This document shows, piece after piece, positions 8,869 through 18,066 of a DNA stretch of 38,461 bases. This DNA comes from Betaproteobacteria bacterium (GTDB lineage Bacteria; Pseudomonadota; Gammaproteobacteria; Burkholderiales; Thiobacillaceae): the NCBI GenBank assembly GCA_007280375.1, contig QYQG01000094.1, positions 1 through 38,461 on the forward strand, in the 5' to 3' direction. The number at the start of each line of letters is the position of its first letter. Positions within the stretch are counted from its first letter, which is position 1. Below the pieces are notes generated by a model, which was given only the letters and a program-made list of their open reading frames with translations, was not told the DNA's origin and searched no databases. Made by a program: the position numbers and the translations under genes.

Positions 8869-9777
8869 TTACGGCTCCACCTTAGAAACAGAACCCTGCG
8901 CCAACGCGTTATGCTTTTTGATCAGGGGCTTGAAATCAAACACCAAACTACCTTCCGGACACACCGGGGTACAACGACCGCAGTTACTGCACTCACCCGA
9001 AAACACCAGACCGCGTGCCTCCAAAAGTTTTAGATTCAACACCTGCGGCTCTGGGCAAACCTTGGCGCACTCGCCGCAATGCGTACAGGTCGTCTTATCA
9101 AAACGCACCTTGAGCGTCGGGTTGATCTTGCCCACGATCGACCAGAAGGCCCCCAAAGGACACAAATGACCGCACCAACCATGCTTCAAGATAAACAGGT
9201 CAAAGAAGAAGATGGCCAAGATCACCGCGCCGCCAAAGCCCAGGCCAAAGAGGATCTCGCGATGCGCCATACCCACCGGACTGACCCACTCAAACGCGGC
9301 CAGCCCCGTCAACACCGACAAGATCAAGGTCATCGCCAGCACAAAATAGCGGGTATTACGCGATAAGAGGAAGGTCGGGCGGATATCAAAGCGGACCCTG
9401 AGCCAACCGGCAAGGTCCGTCACCGGGTTGATCGGACAGACCCACGCACAGAACATCCGCCCCCCGATCAGGGCATAAAACCCCAACACGATCAATGCGC
9501 CGATGATTACCTCGAACTGCAACAGATGCCCCGTAAGGAAGATCTGCAGGGCGGCAAACGGGTCGGCCATCGGGATGATGCCCATAAACTCAGAGCCAGA
9601 CAGGTTGCCGGCCAACAAAGGGATCGCCCGACTCCCCTCACTATTCAGGCTCCAGCCCCAATGGGCCGAACCAAAAAACAAGAGCAGGGTGAAAAACTGC
9701 GTCAGCCGACGCAAGACGATATAACGCCAAGACCACAGACGGGCCATAGGGTTTAACGGAGGATGGTCGTTCATCAC
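8869..9777 (-). CDS. napH: NapH ferredoxin-type quinol dehydrogenase membrane subunit
   Basis: CAWVCPINPVTDLAGWLR, CGHLCPLGAFW, two 4Fe-4S motifs. Confidence 0.93.
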   Translation of the reverse strand: MMNDHPPLNPMARLWSWRYIVLRRLTQFFTLLLFFGSAHWGWSLNSEGSRAIPLLAGNLSGSEFMGIIPMADPFAALQIFLTGHLLQFEVIIGALIVLGFYALIGGRMFCAWVCPINPVTDLAGWLRVRFDIRPTFLLSRNTRYFVLAMTLILSVLTGLAAFEWVSPVGMAHREILFGLGFGGAVILAIFFFDLFILKHGWCGHLCPLGAFWSIVGKINPTLKVRFDKTTCTHCGECAKVCPEPQVLNLKLLEARGLVFSGECSNCGRCTPVCPEGSLVFDFKPLIKKHNALAQGSVSKVEP

Positions 9778-10553
9778 AGACCTCCGTCATTCAGGTAATC
9801 GGTCGCCGTGCCTTTAACCGGACCGGCCGCCTTATTCGCCACCTCTTCCAAGACCGGCGCGGCCGCCGAGGCGTCAAAGGTCTGCGTCACCTCGTCATCA
9901 CGCGTCCAACCCAAGCGGTAATGCTCGCCTATCTTGCCCTGCACCAAGGCGTGTGGCAGGATGCGGATGGCTGCCTCCGTCGTCGGACACGCCTTCACAC
10001 AGATGCCGCAGCCGGTGCAGGCATCGGAATGCACAATGGGGATAAACATCGCATGCTTGGAGGTCTGCCGAGGATGGAGTTCCAGCGTGATCGCCTTGCC
10101 CTTGATCGGGCACTCACGATGACAGATCTCGCACCGCAAGCCCTTGTACGACAGGCAATTCTCGATGTCGATCACCGCCAAGCCCATGCGCGCATCCTCG
10201 ATACGCTTCAACGCGGGCGACAAGGCCCCCGTCGGACACGCCTTCATGCACGGGATATCTGGACACATCACGCACGCCCCAGTACGCGGCTCAAAATAGG
10301 GCGTGCCCACAGGCAGGAGGCCGCCGGCCGGCTGTAGCTTCAAGATGAGCGGCGGACAGTCAATCACGCACTGACCGCACTTGATACACGCGGCGTTAAA
10401 GTCCGCCTCCGGCAAGGCGCCGGGCGGACGCAGGGCAAAGGGTTGCGCCCTCGCCTCTTGGCGCAACAGGTACGCCCAACCCAGACCACCCGTGGTGGCC
10501 AGGGTTGCGCCCTGCATCATGCGCACTAAAAAATCACGACGGTGGGTGGACAT
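9774..10553 (-). CDS. napG: NapG ferredoxin-type protein
   Basis: Tat-like MSTHRRDFLVRMMQG, multiple CxxCxxCxxxCP motifs; start at 10553 preferred over GTG at 10580. Confidence 0.92.
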   Translation of the reverse strand: MSTHRRDFLVRMMQGATLATTGGLGWAYLLRQEARAQPFALRPPGALPEADFNAACIKCGQCVIDCPPLILKLQPAGGLLPVGTPYFEPRTGACVMCPDIPCMKACPTGALSPALKRIEDARMGLAVIDIENCLSYKGLRCEICHRECPIKGKAITLELHPRQTSKHAMFIPIVHSDACTGCGICVKACPTTEAAIRILPHALVQGKIGEHYRLGWTRDDEVTQTFDASAAAPVLEEVANKAAGPVKGTATDYLNDGGL

Positions 10554-10572
10554 ACGGCTCATTCCTAAAGAC

Positions 10573-10638
10573 TTGCTCACCTACGCAACGCAACCGCACA
10601 CGGCGCGTAGGTGAGCAACCTCTCCGCAGAGAGGTTGC
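10573..10638 (-). repeat. Two overlapping perfect hairpins in the napA-napG spacer
   Basis: TTGCTCACCTACGC(10573-10586)/GCGTAGGTGAGCAA(10605-10618) and GCAACCTCTC-cgca-GAGAGGTTGC(10615-10638). Confidence 0.8.
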
Positions 10639-10647
10639 CACGCCCGA

Positions 10648-13419
10648 TTAGGCCTTATAGACCTTGACCGAACACTTCTTGAAATCGGTCTCTTTCGAGA
10701 TCGGACAGGTCGAATCCAGGCAGACCTTGTTGATCAGGACGGATTCATCGAACCACGGCACATAGACCAGGCCACGCGGCACGCGGTTACGACCCCCGGT
10801 CTCGATCCGCACCTTGACCTTGCCACGACGCGACTCGACCCAAACCAGGTCGTTGCGCTTGAGACCGCGTGCATCGGCATCCTTAGGATGGATCCAGCAC
10901 ACGGCGTTGGGCACCGCGCGATGCAGCTCGGGTACGCGGCGGGTCATCGAACCCGAATGCCAGTGTTCCAGCACCCGACCCGTACACAACCACAGGTTGA
11001 AGTGGGTATCCGGCTCTTCGACCGGCGTGGCATAAGGACGGAAGTAGATCTTGGCCTTGCCGTCGAGCTTGACCTTGACGCTACCGTCGCCCGGCTTGTC
11101 CAGGTCGCCCATGACCAGCGCGTTGCCATCGTTACCATAGAAATAGATCCCCTGACCCTTCTTGACATAGGGGTCGTACTCCTCGTTAAAGCGCCAGCCG
11201 GTCTCGACCCACTTGCCGTCCTTCAAGACCACCGGCCATTTGAGACCGCGCACCGCATCGTCGTAATAGACATCAAACGGGGCCAAGTCATGGCCGTGAT
11301 CGGTACCAAAGGCGCGGTATTCCTCGAACATCGCCTTCTCGGCAAACCAGCCCAAATCCTCGGCAATGTGATTGCCATGCCCCTTAGCCACCTTGTCCGG
11401 CCACGGGTAGGCCTTTTTATGGGCCGGCGTAGCAAACAGCGCGTCATACAGCGAGGCCTCCGGGTTATAGCCCATCTTCACCGCCTCATCGATAACCGAG
11501 GGCAACTTGCCGTCTTCAAAGCCCGGCGCCTTAAGGCCCGCGATCTTCTGCTCGCCCCAGCAATCTTTGATCTTGATGCGCTTGGCCATCTCAAGCAGGA
11601 TCCACATATCGCCCATAGACTCACCGACCGGCTTAACCTGTTGCCGCCAGCACTGCGTGCGTCGCTCGGCATTGCCGTAGAAGCCCCATTTCTCGAAGAT
11701 CATCGCCGCCGGCAACACCAGGTCAGCCACCTTGGCGGACACCGTCGGATAGCCATCGCAACAGACGATGAAGTTATCCATCTCGCGCGCCGCCTTGATC
11801 CAGTGGTTCAGGTTGGCGGTGTTCTGCCACGGGTTATTGACCTGCACCATCGCCCACTTGCAAGTGCCATCCTCCAGATCACGCATGATCTTGACATAGT
11901 GGCTACCCATCTGCGGGTTGAGTGTCTTGGCCGGCAGTTTCCACAGCTTTTCAGACAGGGCACGGTGTTTCGGGTTCATCACCACCATATCGGCCGGCAG
12001 GCGATGCGAGAAGGTCCCCACCTCGCGCGCCGTACCACACGCCGACGGCTGACCGGTCAGCGAAAACGCGCCATTGCCCGGCTTAGACTGCTTGCCCGTC
12101 AACAGATGGTTCGTATAGCACTGCTCGTTGACCCATGTGCCGCGCTGATGCTGGTTAAAGCCCATGGTCCAATACGACACCACCTTACGCTTCGGGTCGC
12201 AGTAATAATCGGCCAACTCAACCAGTTTTTTCTTAAACGCCTCATCGCTCTCGTCCGGATCGCCCTTGGCAGTGGCGACGCAATAATCAAGGTCATACGG
12301 CTCCAAGGCCTTGGCAAAATCTTCAAAGCTGATCGCCCAATCTTTACCGGCGGTCGCGGCATTGGCCTGCTGCACCACATCGCCCTCTTTACGGCGCTGA
12401 CCGATGGCCTCCCATTTATCCAACACGCGCACCTGCTCGTTCTTCACCACCTCCATCTCGGCGGGGGAATGGAACTTGTCAGCGTTCTTGGGACGGAAAC
12501 CGTAGCCAATGTCATACGGGCCGGTGGCAAACTGGCCGTTCTTCTTGACGAACTCATGATCGACCGCACCGCGCTTGACGATCTCACGCGCGATGTAGTT
12601 CTGAATCGACAGGTCGCCGCTAGGTTTGAAGATGATCTCAAGGTCGGCGATATCCGACGACATATTGGAGTAAGTGGACAGGTTCACCACCTTCATCTCT
12701 TTATGCGTCAAACGCCTATCGGTGATGCGTGACCAGAGGATGGGATGCATCTCGGCCATGTTCGCGCCCCACAAGATGGCGGTATCGGTGTGCTCGATGT
12801 CGTCGTAGTTACCCGCCGGCTCGTCGATGCCGAAGGTCTGCATAAAGGCGGCAACGGCCGAGGCCATGCAATGGCGCGCATTCGGGTCGATATTGTTAGA
12901 GCGGAAACCGACCTTCCACAGCTTGGCGGCGACATAACCTTCCGGTACCGTCCACTGGCCCGAGCCAAACAGCCCCACGCCGTGCGGACCTTTTTCTTTG
13001 TAGGCCGCCATAAACTTCTCGACCATGATCTCCATGGCCTTGTCCCACGACACCGGGACAAACTTACCTTTTTTGTCGAACTTACCATCGGTCATGCGCA
13101 ACAGCGGCGTCGTCAGACGGTCTTGACCGTACATGATCTTGCCGTTGAAATAACCCTTGACGCAGTTGAGACCCTTGTTGACCGGCGCCTTGGGGTCGCC
13201 CTTGGTGGCCACGATGCGGCCATCCTTGGTCGCGATCATGATGCCGCAGCCTGTGCCGCAGAAGCGACACGCGCCCTTATCCCATTGCCAGCCCGCTTCG
13301 GACTGGGCAATCGCCGCCTCCGCGTCCGTGGACAACGGTAGACCGACAACGGCGGCGGCACTGGCCGCCACACTGGCGGCCACACTATTTTTCATAAACT
13401 CACGACGAGTGATTCCCAT
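10648..13419 (-). CDS. napA: NapA periplasmic nitrate reductase catalytic subunit
   Basis: Tat signal [50 protein letters not shown], 923 aa. Confidence 0.97.
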   Translation of the reverse strand: MGITRREFMKNSVAASVAASAAAVVGLPLSTDAEAAIAQSEAGWQWDKGACRFCGTGCGIMIATKDGRIVATKGDPKAPVNKGLNCVKGYFNGKIMYGQDRLTTPLLRMTDGKFDKKGKFVPVSWDKAMEIMVEKFMAAYKEKGPHGVGLFGSGQWTVPEGYVAAKLWKVGFRSNNIDPNARHCMASAVAAFMQTFGIDEPAGNYDDIEHTDTAILWGANMAEMHPILWSRITDRRLTHKEMKVVNLSTYSNMSSDIADLEIIFKPSGDLSIQNYIAREIVKRGAVDHEFVKKNGQFATGPYDIGYGFRPKNADKFHSPAEMEVVKNEQVRVLDKWEAIGQRRKEGDVVQQANAATAGKDWAISFEDFAKALEPYDLDYCVATAKGDPDESDEAFKKKLVELADYYCDPKRKVVSYWTMGFNQHQRGTWVNEQCYTNHLLTGKQSKPGNGAFSLTGQPSACGTAREVGTFSHRLPADMVVMNPKHRALSEKLWKLPAKTLNPQMGSHYVKIMRDLEDGTCKWAMVQVNNPWQNTANLNHWIKAAREMDNFIVCCDGYPTVSAKVADLVLPAAMIFEKWGFYGNAERRTQCWRQQVKPVGESMGDMWILLEMAKRIKIKDCWGEQKIAGLKAPGFEDGKLPSVIDEAVKMGYNPEASLYDALFATPAHKKAYPWPDKVAKGHGNHIAEDLGWFAEKAMFEEYRAFGTDHGHDLAPFDVYYDDAVRGLKWPVVLKDGKWVETGWRFNEEYDPYVKKGQGIYFYGNDGNALVMGDLDKPGDGSVKVKLDGKAKIYFRPYATPVEEPDTHFNLWLCTGRVLEHWHSGSMTRRVPELHRAVPNAVCWIHPKDADARGLKRNDLVWVESRRGKVKVRIETGGRNRVPRGLVYVPWFDESVLINKVCLDSTCPISKETDFKKCSVKVYKA

Positions 13420-13443
13420 GGCAGCTACTCCTTTGGCTAGTGA

Positions 13444-13755
13444 TTAAGTATTAAGATAGGCCGGGACACACACCTGCGTGTCCTCGGTCAGTTCGGCGGG
13501 CATAGCGTCATACGCCCGCGCGTCATCGGCAAAATAGTGGTAAACCATATCGGCCATCACCACATGCGGCATGGCCTTGATGCGTTTCACACCTTCGATC
13601 TCGGCGTGGATATCGGTGGCCTCTTGCACCACGATGATGCGACCCGTCACAGGATCGGTCTGATGGACCTCGATGCCCTCCATCGCGTTAAGTTCCGTGA
13701 CGACCGTCTCCACCCATTCCGGCGTGGCGATAACGAGGATTCCTGACAGATTCAT
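13444..13755 (-). CDS. napD: NapD chaperone
   Basis: MNLSGILVIATPEWVETVVTELNAMEGIEVHQTDPVTGRIIVVQEA; upstream of napA. Confidence 0.92.
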   Translation of the reverse strand: MNLSGILVIATPEWVETVVTELNAMEGIEVHQTDPVTGRIIVVQEATDIHAEIEGVKRIKAMPHVVMADMVYHYFADDARAYDAMPAELTEDTQVCVPAYLNT

Positions 13756-13917
13756 GGCATATCCTTTAATAGAAGGGTCTCTTTATATCTTTATCCTAAA
13801 TGATGGTCAACAAAAAACTTATGCCAAGAAAAGTATTGACCCCATCGCAGGATGGCGCAGGCTAACGGCATGCCACTCAGCGACGGCGCATTATTTGGTA
13901 AGAAGACATTTGAGTCC

Positions 13918-13931
13918 TTGATAAGGGTCAA
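13918..13931. promoter_or_regulatory. Candidate FNR/ANR box upstream of napD
   Basis: TTGATAAGGGTCAA, one mismatch to TTGAT-N4-ATCAA. Confidence 0.5.
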
Positions 13932-13980
13932 TGCAAAACAACGGCCCTTCCACCGTACCGAGGGAGCATCAAGAAACTGG

Positions 13981-13998
13981 GCGTCACAAATGTGTCAT
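13981..13998 (+). promoter_or_regulatory. Candidate Pho box upstream of ppk1
   Basis: GCGTCAC-AAAT-GTGTCAT, direct repeats with 11-bp period resembling CTGTCAT-AWAW-CTGTCAT; TAGTAT -10-like element at 14021. Confidence 0.4.
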
Positions 13999-14059
13999 GA
14001 CGAGCAGATCACACTTCGCTTAGTATGACGCCCACTTCTTTAACCCCTGCGGATCGCCC

Positions 14060-16123
14060 ATGCCCACACACGACAGCCTCATCAACCGCGAACTCGGCAT
14101 CCTCGAATTCAACCGTCGCGTCCTTGCTCAGGCCGAAGACCCCGCAACCCCCCTACTCGAACGGTTGCGCTTCCTCAGCATCACCTCCAGCAACATGGAC
14201 GAATTCTTTGAAGTACGCGTCTCCGGCCTCAAAGAGCAGTTGCGTTACGCCCCCTCGCAGCGCGGGGTTGACGGCCTCACGCCACGGCAGGTTTACCAAG
14301 GTGTCTCCACCATCGCGCACCAGATCGTCGCCCGCCAATACGACATCCTCAATCGCGAAGTCTTGCCGGCCATGGCCGCCGAAGACATCCGCTTCTTCCG
14401 TCGCACCCAATGGACGGCCGAGCAAGCCGAATGGATCCGTGCCTTCTTCTTCAGCGACCTGATGCCCGTCCTCACCCCCATCGGACTAGACCCCTCGCAC
14501 CCCTTCCCCAATGTCCTCAACAAGAGCCTCAACTTCGCCGTCGAGCTCTCCGGCAAAGACGCCTTCGGCCGCAACTCCGGGCGTGCCGTCGTGCAAGCCC
14601 CGCGCGTTCTCCCCCGCGTCATCCAATTACCCCGCGAACTCGCCGGCTGCAACTGCGACAACGGCTACGGCTTCGTCTTCCTCTCCTCCATCCTGCACGC
14701 CCATGTCGGCGAACTGTTCTCTGGCATGGAGGTCTTAGGCTGTTACCAATTCCGCGTCACCCGCAACTCCGAGCTCTTTGTTGACGAAGAAGAAAACAAA
14801 AACCTGCGCGACCAACTCGCCGGCGAACTACCGCAACGCAACTATGGCAACGCCGTGCGCCTCGAAGTCGCCGACAACTGCTCGCCCGAGATGAGCGCGT
14901 TCCTGTTACAACAATTCGATCTCGACGCGAACGACCTCTACCAATGCCAAGGCCCGGTCAACCTTGTACGGCTGATGAATGTGCCCGACCTCGTCGAACG
15001 CCCTGACCTCAAGTTTCCGCCGTTCATCGCCTCGGTGCCCAGCCAGCTCTTCAAGCAACCCGACATCTTCAAGGCCGCCTCCCAAGGCGACATCCTCCTC
15101 CATCACCCCTACCAGACCTTCCAACCGGTCATGGATTTTCTGCGGCAAGCCTCGGTAGACACGAATGTCCTCGCCATCAAACTGACGGTCTATCGCACCG
15201 GCAGCGAGTCCGAACTGATGCAACACCTCATCGCCGCCGCACGCAACGGCAAAGAGGTCACCGCCGTCGTCGAACTCATGGCGCGTTTTGACGAAGAGGC
15301 CAACATCAACTGGGCCGAACAACTCGAAAAGGCGGGCGCCCATGTCGTGTACGGCGTGGTGGGCTACAAGACCCACGCCAAACTGGCCTTGGTCGTGCGC
15401 CGCGAAAACGGCCAGATCCGCCGCTACGCGCATCTGGGCACCGGCAACTATCACCCGCGCACCACCCGCCTCTACACCGATTTCGGCCTCATCACCTGCA
15501 ACCCCGAGCTCTGCGAAGATGTCAACGAGGTCTTCACCCAACTCACCGGCCTGGGCCACGCCAAGACGCATAACCACCTCTGGCAAGCGCCATTCACCCT
15601 GCACTCACACATCATCAACGCCATTCGAAATGAGACCGCACGGGCCAAAAAAGGTGAAAAGGCCGCCATCATCGCCAAGATGAACGCCCTGCTTGAACCC
15701 AAGGTCATCAAGGCACTCTATGAAGCCTCGCAGGCCGGGGTACAGATCGACCTCATCGTGCGCGGCGTCTGCGCCCTGCGACCGGGGGTCCCCGGCTTGT
15801 CGGACAACATCCGCGTGCGCTCCATCCTCGGCCGCTTCCTAGAGCATCACCGCATCTTCTATTTCCACAACGGCGGCGCCGAGGATGTCTACCTCGCCAG
15901 CGCCGACTGGATGGATCGCAACTTCTTCCGTCGCATCGAGTCCTGCTTCCCGGTCTTAGATGCCAAACTCAAACGGCGCGTCATCAACGAAGGCCTAAAG
16001 GCCCCGCTCAAAGACAATGTCAAGGCGTGGGAAATGCAACCCGACGGCAGCTACCGTCGTCGCCCGCGCCGTGGCAAGCTATTCGAGTCACAAGCCTTTC
16101 TGTTACAAGCACTCACGTCGTAA
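14060..16123 (+). CDS. ppk1: Polyphosphate kinase 1
   Basis: RELGILEFNRRVLAQAEDPATPLLERLRFLSITSSNMDEFFEVRV, YKTHAKLALVVRRE, HLGTGNYHPRTTRLYTDFGL. Confidence 0.97.
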   Translation: MPTHDSLINRELGILEFNRRVLAQAEDPATPLLERLRFLSITSSNMDEFFEVRVSGLKEQLRYAPSQRGVDGLTPRQVYQGVSTIAHQIVARQYDILNREVLPAMAAEDIRFFRRTQWTAEQAEWIRAFFFSDLMPVLTPIGLDPSHPFPNVLNKSLNFAVELSGKDAFGRNSGRAVVQAPRVLPRVIQLPRELAGCNCDNGYGFVFLSSILHAHVGELFSGMEVLGCYQFRVTRNSELFVDEEENKNLRDQLAGELPQRNYGNAVRLEVADNCSPEMSAFLLQQFDLDANDLYQCQGPVNLVRLMNVPDLVERPDLKFPPFIASVPSQLFKQPDIFKAASQGDILLHHPYQTFQPVMDFLRQASVDTNVLAIKLTVYRTGSESELMQHLIAAARNGKEVTAVVELMARFDEEANINWAEQLEKAGAHVVYGVVGYKTHAKLALVVRRENGQIRRYAHLGTGNYHPRTTRLYTDFGLITCNPELCEDVNEVFTQLTGLGHAKTHNHLWQAPFTLHSHIINAIRNETARAKKGEKAAIIAKMNALLEPKVIKALYEASQAGVQIDLIVRGVCALRPGVPGLSDNIRVRSILGRFLEHHRIFYFHNGGAEDVYLASADWMDRNFFRRIESCFPVLDAKLKRRVINEGLKAPLKDNVKAWEMQPDGSYRRRPRRGKLFESQAFLLQALTS

Positions 16124-16124
16124 T

Positions 16125-17354
16125 TTAGGAAAAAAACACGCCCGCCACCCACACCGCCACGGCAAATCCGGCCAAGTCAGCCGCGATACAGCCGCTAATC
16201 GCGTGGCGGGCGCGTTTGACCCCCGCCGCGCCTAGGTAAACGGCCAAGACATAAAAGGTCGTCTCGGTGCTGCCCTGCACGATGCACACCAGCCGCCCAA
16301 TATACGAATCGGCGCCATGGGTCTGCATCGCCTCGATCATCATCGCCCGCGAACCACTGCCCGACAACGGCTTCATAATCATCGTCGGCAAGGCATCGAC
16401 CCACCGCGCATCCGCGCCCAAGGCCGCCACCCCCGCCCGCGCCGCCTCGGTAAACGCCTCCAACACACCGGATGCGCGCAACAGACCAATCGCCACCAAC
16501 ATCGCCACCAGATACGGGATGATCGCAATCGCCGTCTGAAAACCCTCTTTTGCCCCGTCGATAAAGGCCTCATAGGCATTCACCCGCCGCGCCGAAGCGC
16601 CGATCAAAAACGCCGCAATAATCCCCAGCAACAACAGGTTGCTGATCAAGGCCGACTGCACGCTCACCTCCGTCGCCGGCAGGCTCAAAAACCACGCCGA
16701 GATCGCGCCCACGGCCAGCGTCAAGCCCATCAGCCACGCCATCACCACGACATTAAACAGCGGCAGACGCTGGATCGCGGCGACGGTCAAAAACCCCGCC
16801 ATGGTCGAGGCGTAGGTCGCCATCAAGATCGGGATAAAGACATCGGTCGGATCCGCCGCCCCCATCTGCGCCCGATAGGTAAAGATCGTGATAGGCAACA
16901 AGGTCACCGACGACGCGTTAATCACCAAAAACAAGATCATCGCATTGCTCGCCGCCAACGGCTCTTTATTCAAGGTCTGCAACTCGTGCATCGCCTTGAT
17001 CCCCATCGGCGTCGCCGCGTTATCCAGCCCCAAGACATTGGCCGACAGGTTCATCGTCATCGACCCCAAGGCCGGATGGCCACGCGGCACCTCCGGAAAG
17101 ACGCGCGCCAACAATGGCTCCAACAGTCGCGTCACCGCCTGCAAAAACCCGGCTCGCTCACCGACGCGCATCAAGCCCAGCCACAGACACATCACGCCGG
17201 TCAGCCCCAAGGCGATCTCAAAACCGGTCTTCGCGCTCGCAAAACTCGCCTGCATCACCTGCGCAAAGATATCCGCCTGGCCGTGGACCACAAACTGCCA
17301 CAGCGAGGCCGCAATCGCGACCAAAAAGAAACCGACCCACAGCGCATTCAGCAC
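16125..17354 (-). CDS. Nucleoside-recognition domain membrane protein, SpmA/SpmB-like fusion
   Basis: GLTGVMCLWLGLMRVGERAG, NLSANVLGLDNAATPMGIKAM, PLSGSGSRAMMIEAM, QGSTETTFYVLAVYLGAAGVKR. Confidence 0.85.
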   Translation of the reverse strand: MLNALWVGFFLVAIAASLWQFVVHGQADIFAQVMQASFASAKTGFEIALGLTGVMCLWLGLMRVGERAGFLQAVTRLLEPLLARVFPEVPRGHPALGSMTMNLSANVLGLDNAATPMGIKAMHELQTLNKEPLAASNAMILFLVINASSVTLLPITIFTYRAQMGAADPTDVFIPILMATYASTMAGFLTVAAIQRLPLFNVVVMAWLMGLTLAVGAISAWFLSLPATEVSVQSALISNLLLLGIIAAFLIGASARRVNAYEAFIDGAKEGFQTAIAIIPYLVAMLVAIGLLRASGVLEAFTEAARAGVAALGADARWVDALPTMIMKPLSGSGSRAMMIEAMQTHGADSYIGRLVCIVQGSTETTFYVLAVYLGAAGVKRARHAISGCIAADLAGFAVAVWVAGVFFS

Positions 17355-17356
17355 GG

Positions 17357-17887
17357 TTACAGCCCCATCTCAAGCGTAAACACGCCCATGCGATAGACCG
17401 TTGGCGCGGGCGCGTAATGTTCCACCGTCGGCATCAAAATACCACGACCTTGTTTTTGCAGATACGCATCCAAGGCGGCATACGCCCGCCCCGGTGCCAA
17501 GCCACGCCCCGCCTGCACCGTCACCGACAACACCTGCCGCGCGGGGATCGTCGCCATCGCCAACGGCGCCTGCACCGTGGTCCCTAGCGGCACCAAAAAG
17601 CCCACCCGGCCGCGCCGCTCGGTGACGATCACCGTATCCGGGTTCGACAACAACACCGTAATCGGCGCACCGGCGATGATCCCCTGCGCGCGCAAGGCCT
17701 GATCCGCCTTCAGCTCCAGGGTCTGCAACTTAGAATAATCGCCCGCCTGTTCCAGATAGGCATAGGTATACGGCCCGCGCTGCGCCTTTGTTATCGTCAC
17801 CTCCGTAAACCCACCCCACCACGCGTAGATCGCCACCAGCGGCAGGACAAAGGCCAACAAAAAGGGCGATAGGATGCGTTTAATCAT
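17357..17887 (-). CDS. GyrI-like small-molecule-binding domain protein with N-terminal TM anchor
   Basis: MIKRILSPFLLAFVLPLVAIYAWWGGF; weak overall similarity to GyrI-like/YtpP-type folds. Confidence 0.45.
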   Translation of the reverse strand: MIKRILSPFLLAFVLPLVAIYAWWGGFTEVTITKAQRGPYTYAYLEQAGDYSKLQTLELKADQALRAQGIIAGAPITVLLSNPDTVIVTERRGRVGFLVPLGTTVQAPLAMATIPARQVLSVTVQAGRGLAPGRAYAALDAYLQKQGRGILMPTVEHYAPAPTVYRMGVFTLEMGL

Positions 17888-17974
17888 GGGGCGCGACGAT
17901 AGCACACACCGTTACGAGTTTTAGAACTGTCCGGTTAAATGTTAGCGCAAAGTAGCGACCCCGTAGCCCTTCAT

Positions 17975-18020
17975 GGCGCGCGGGCATCTTGCCCGCCAGC
18001 AGGCAGGATGCCCGCGCGCC
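17975..18020. repeat. REP-like inverted repeat
   Basis: GGCGCGCGGGCATC...GATGCCCGCGCGCC, perfect 14-bp arms. Confidence 0.75.
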
Positions 18021-18066
18021 TAAGACGCGGACGCTATCGTGGGCAAGTCCGCCGCACCGGTGGGTC

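Noticed and set aside
10888-12732. 614-aa plus-strand ORF opposite napA
   Set aside because: Antisense shadow ORF over an unambiguous NapA gene, composition-driven; same for other long opposite-strand ORFs (121-1302, 3785-4510, 16317-17396, 32247-32990)
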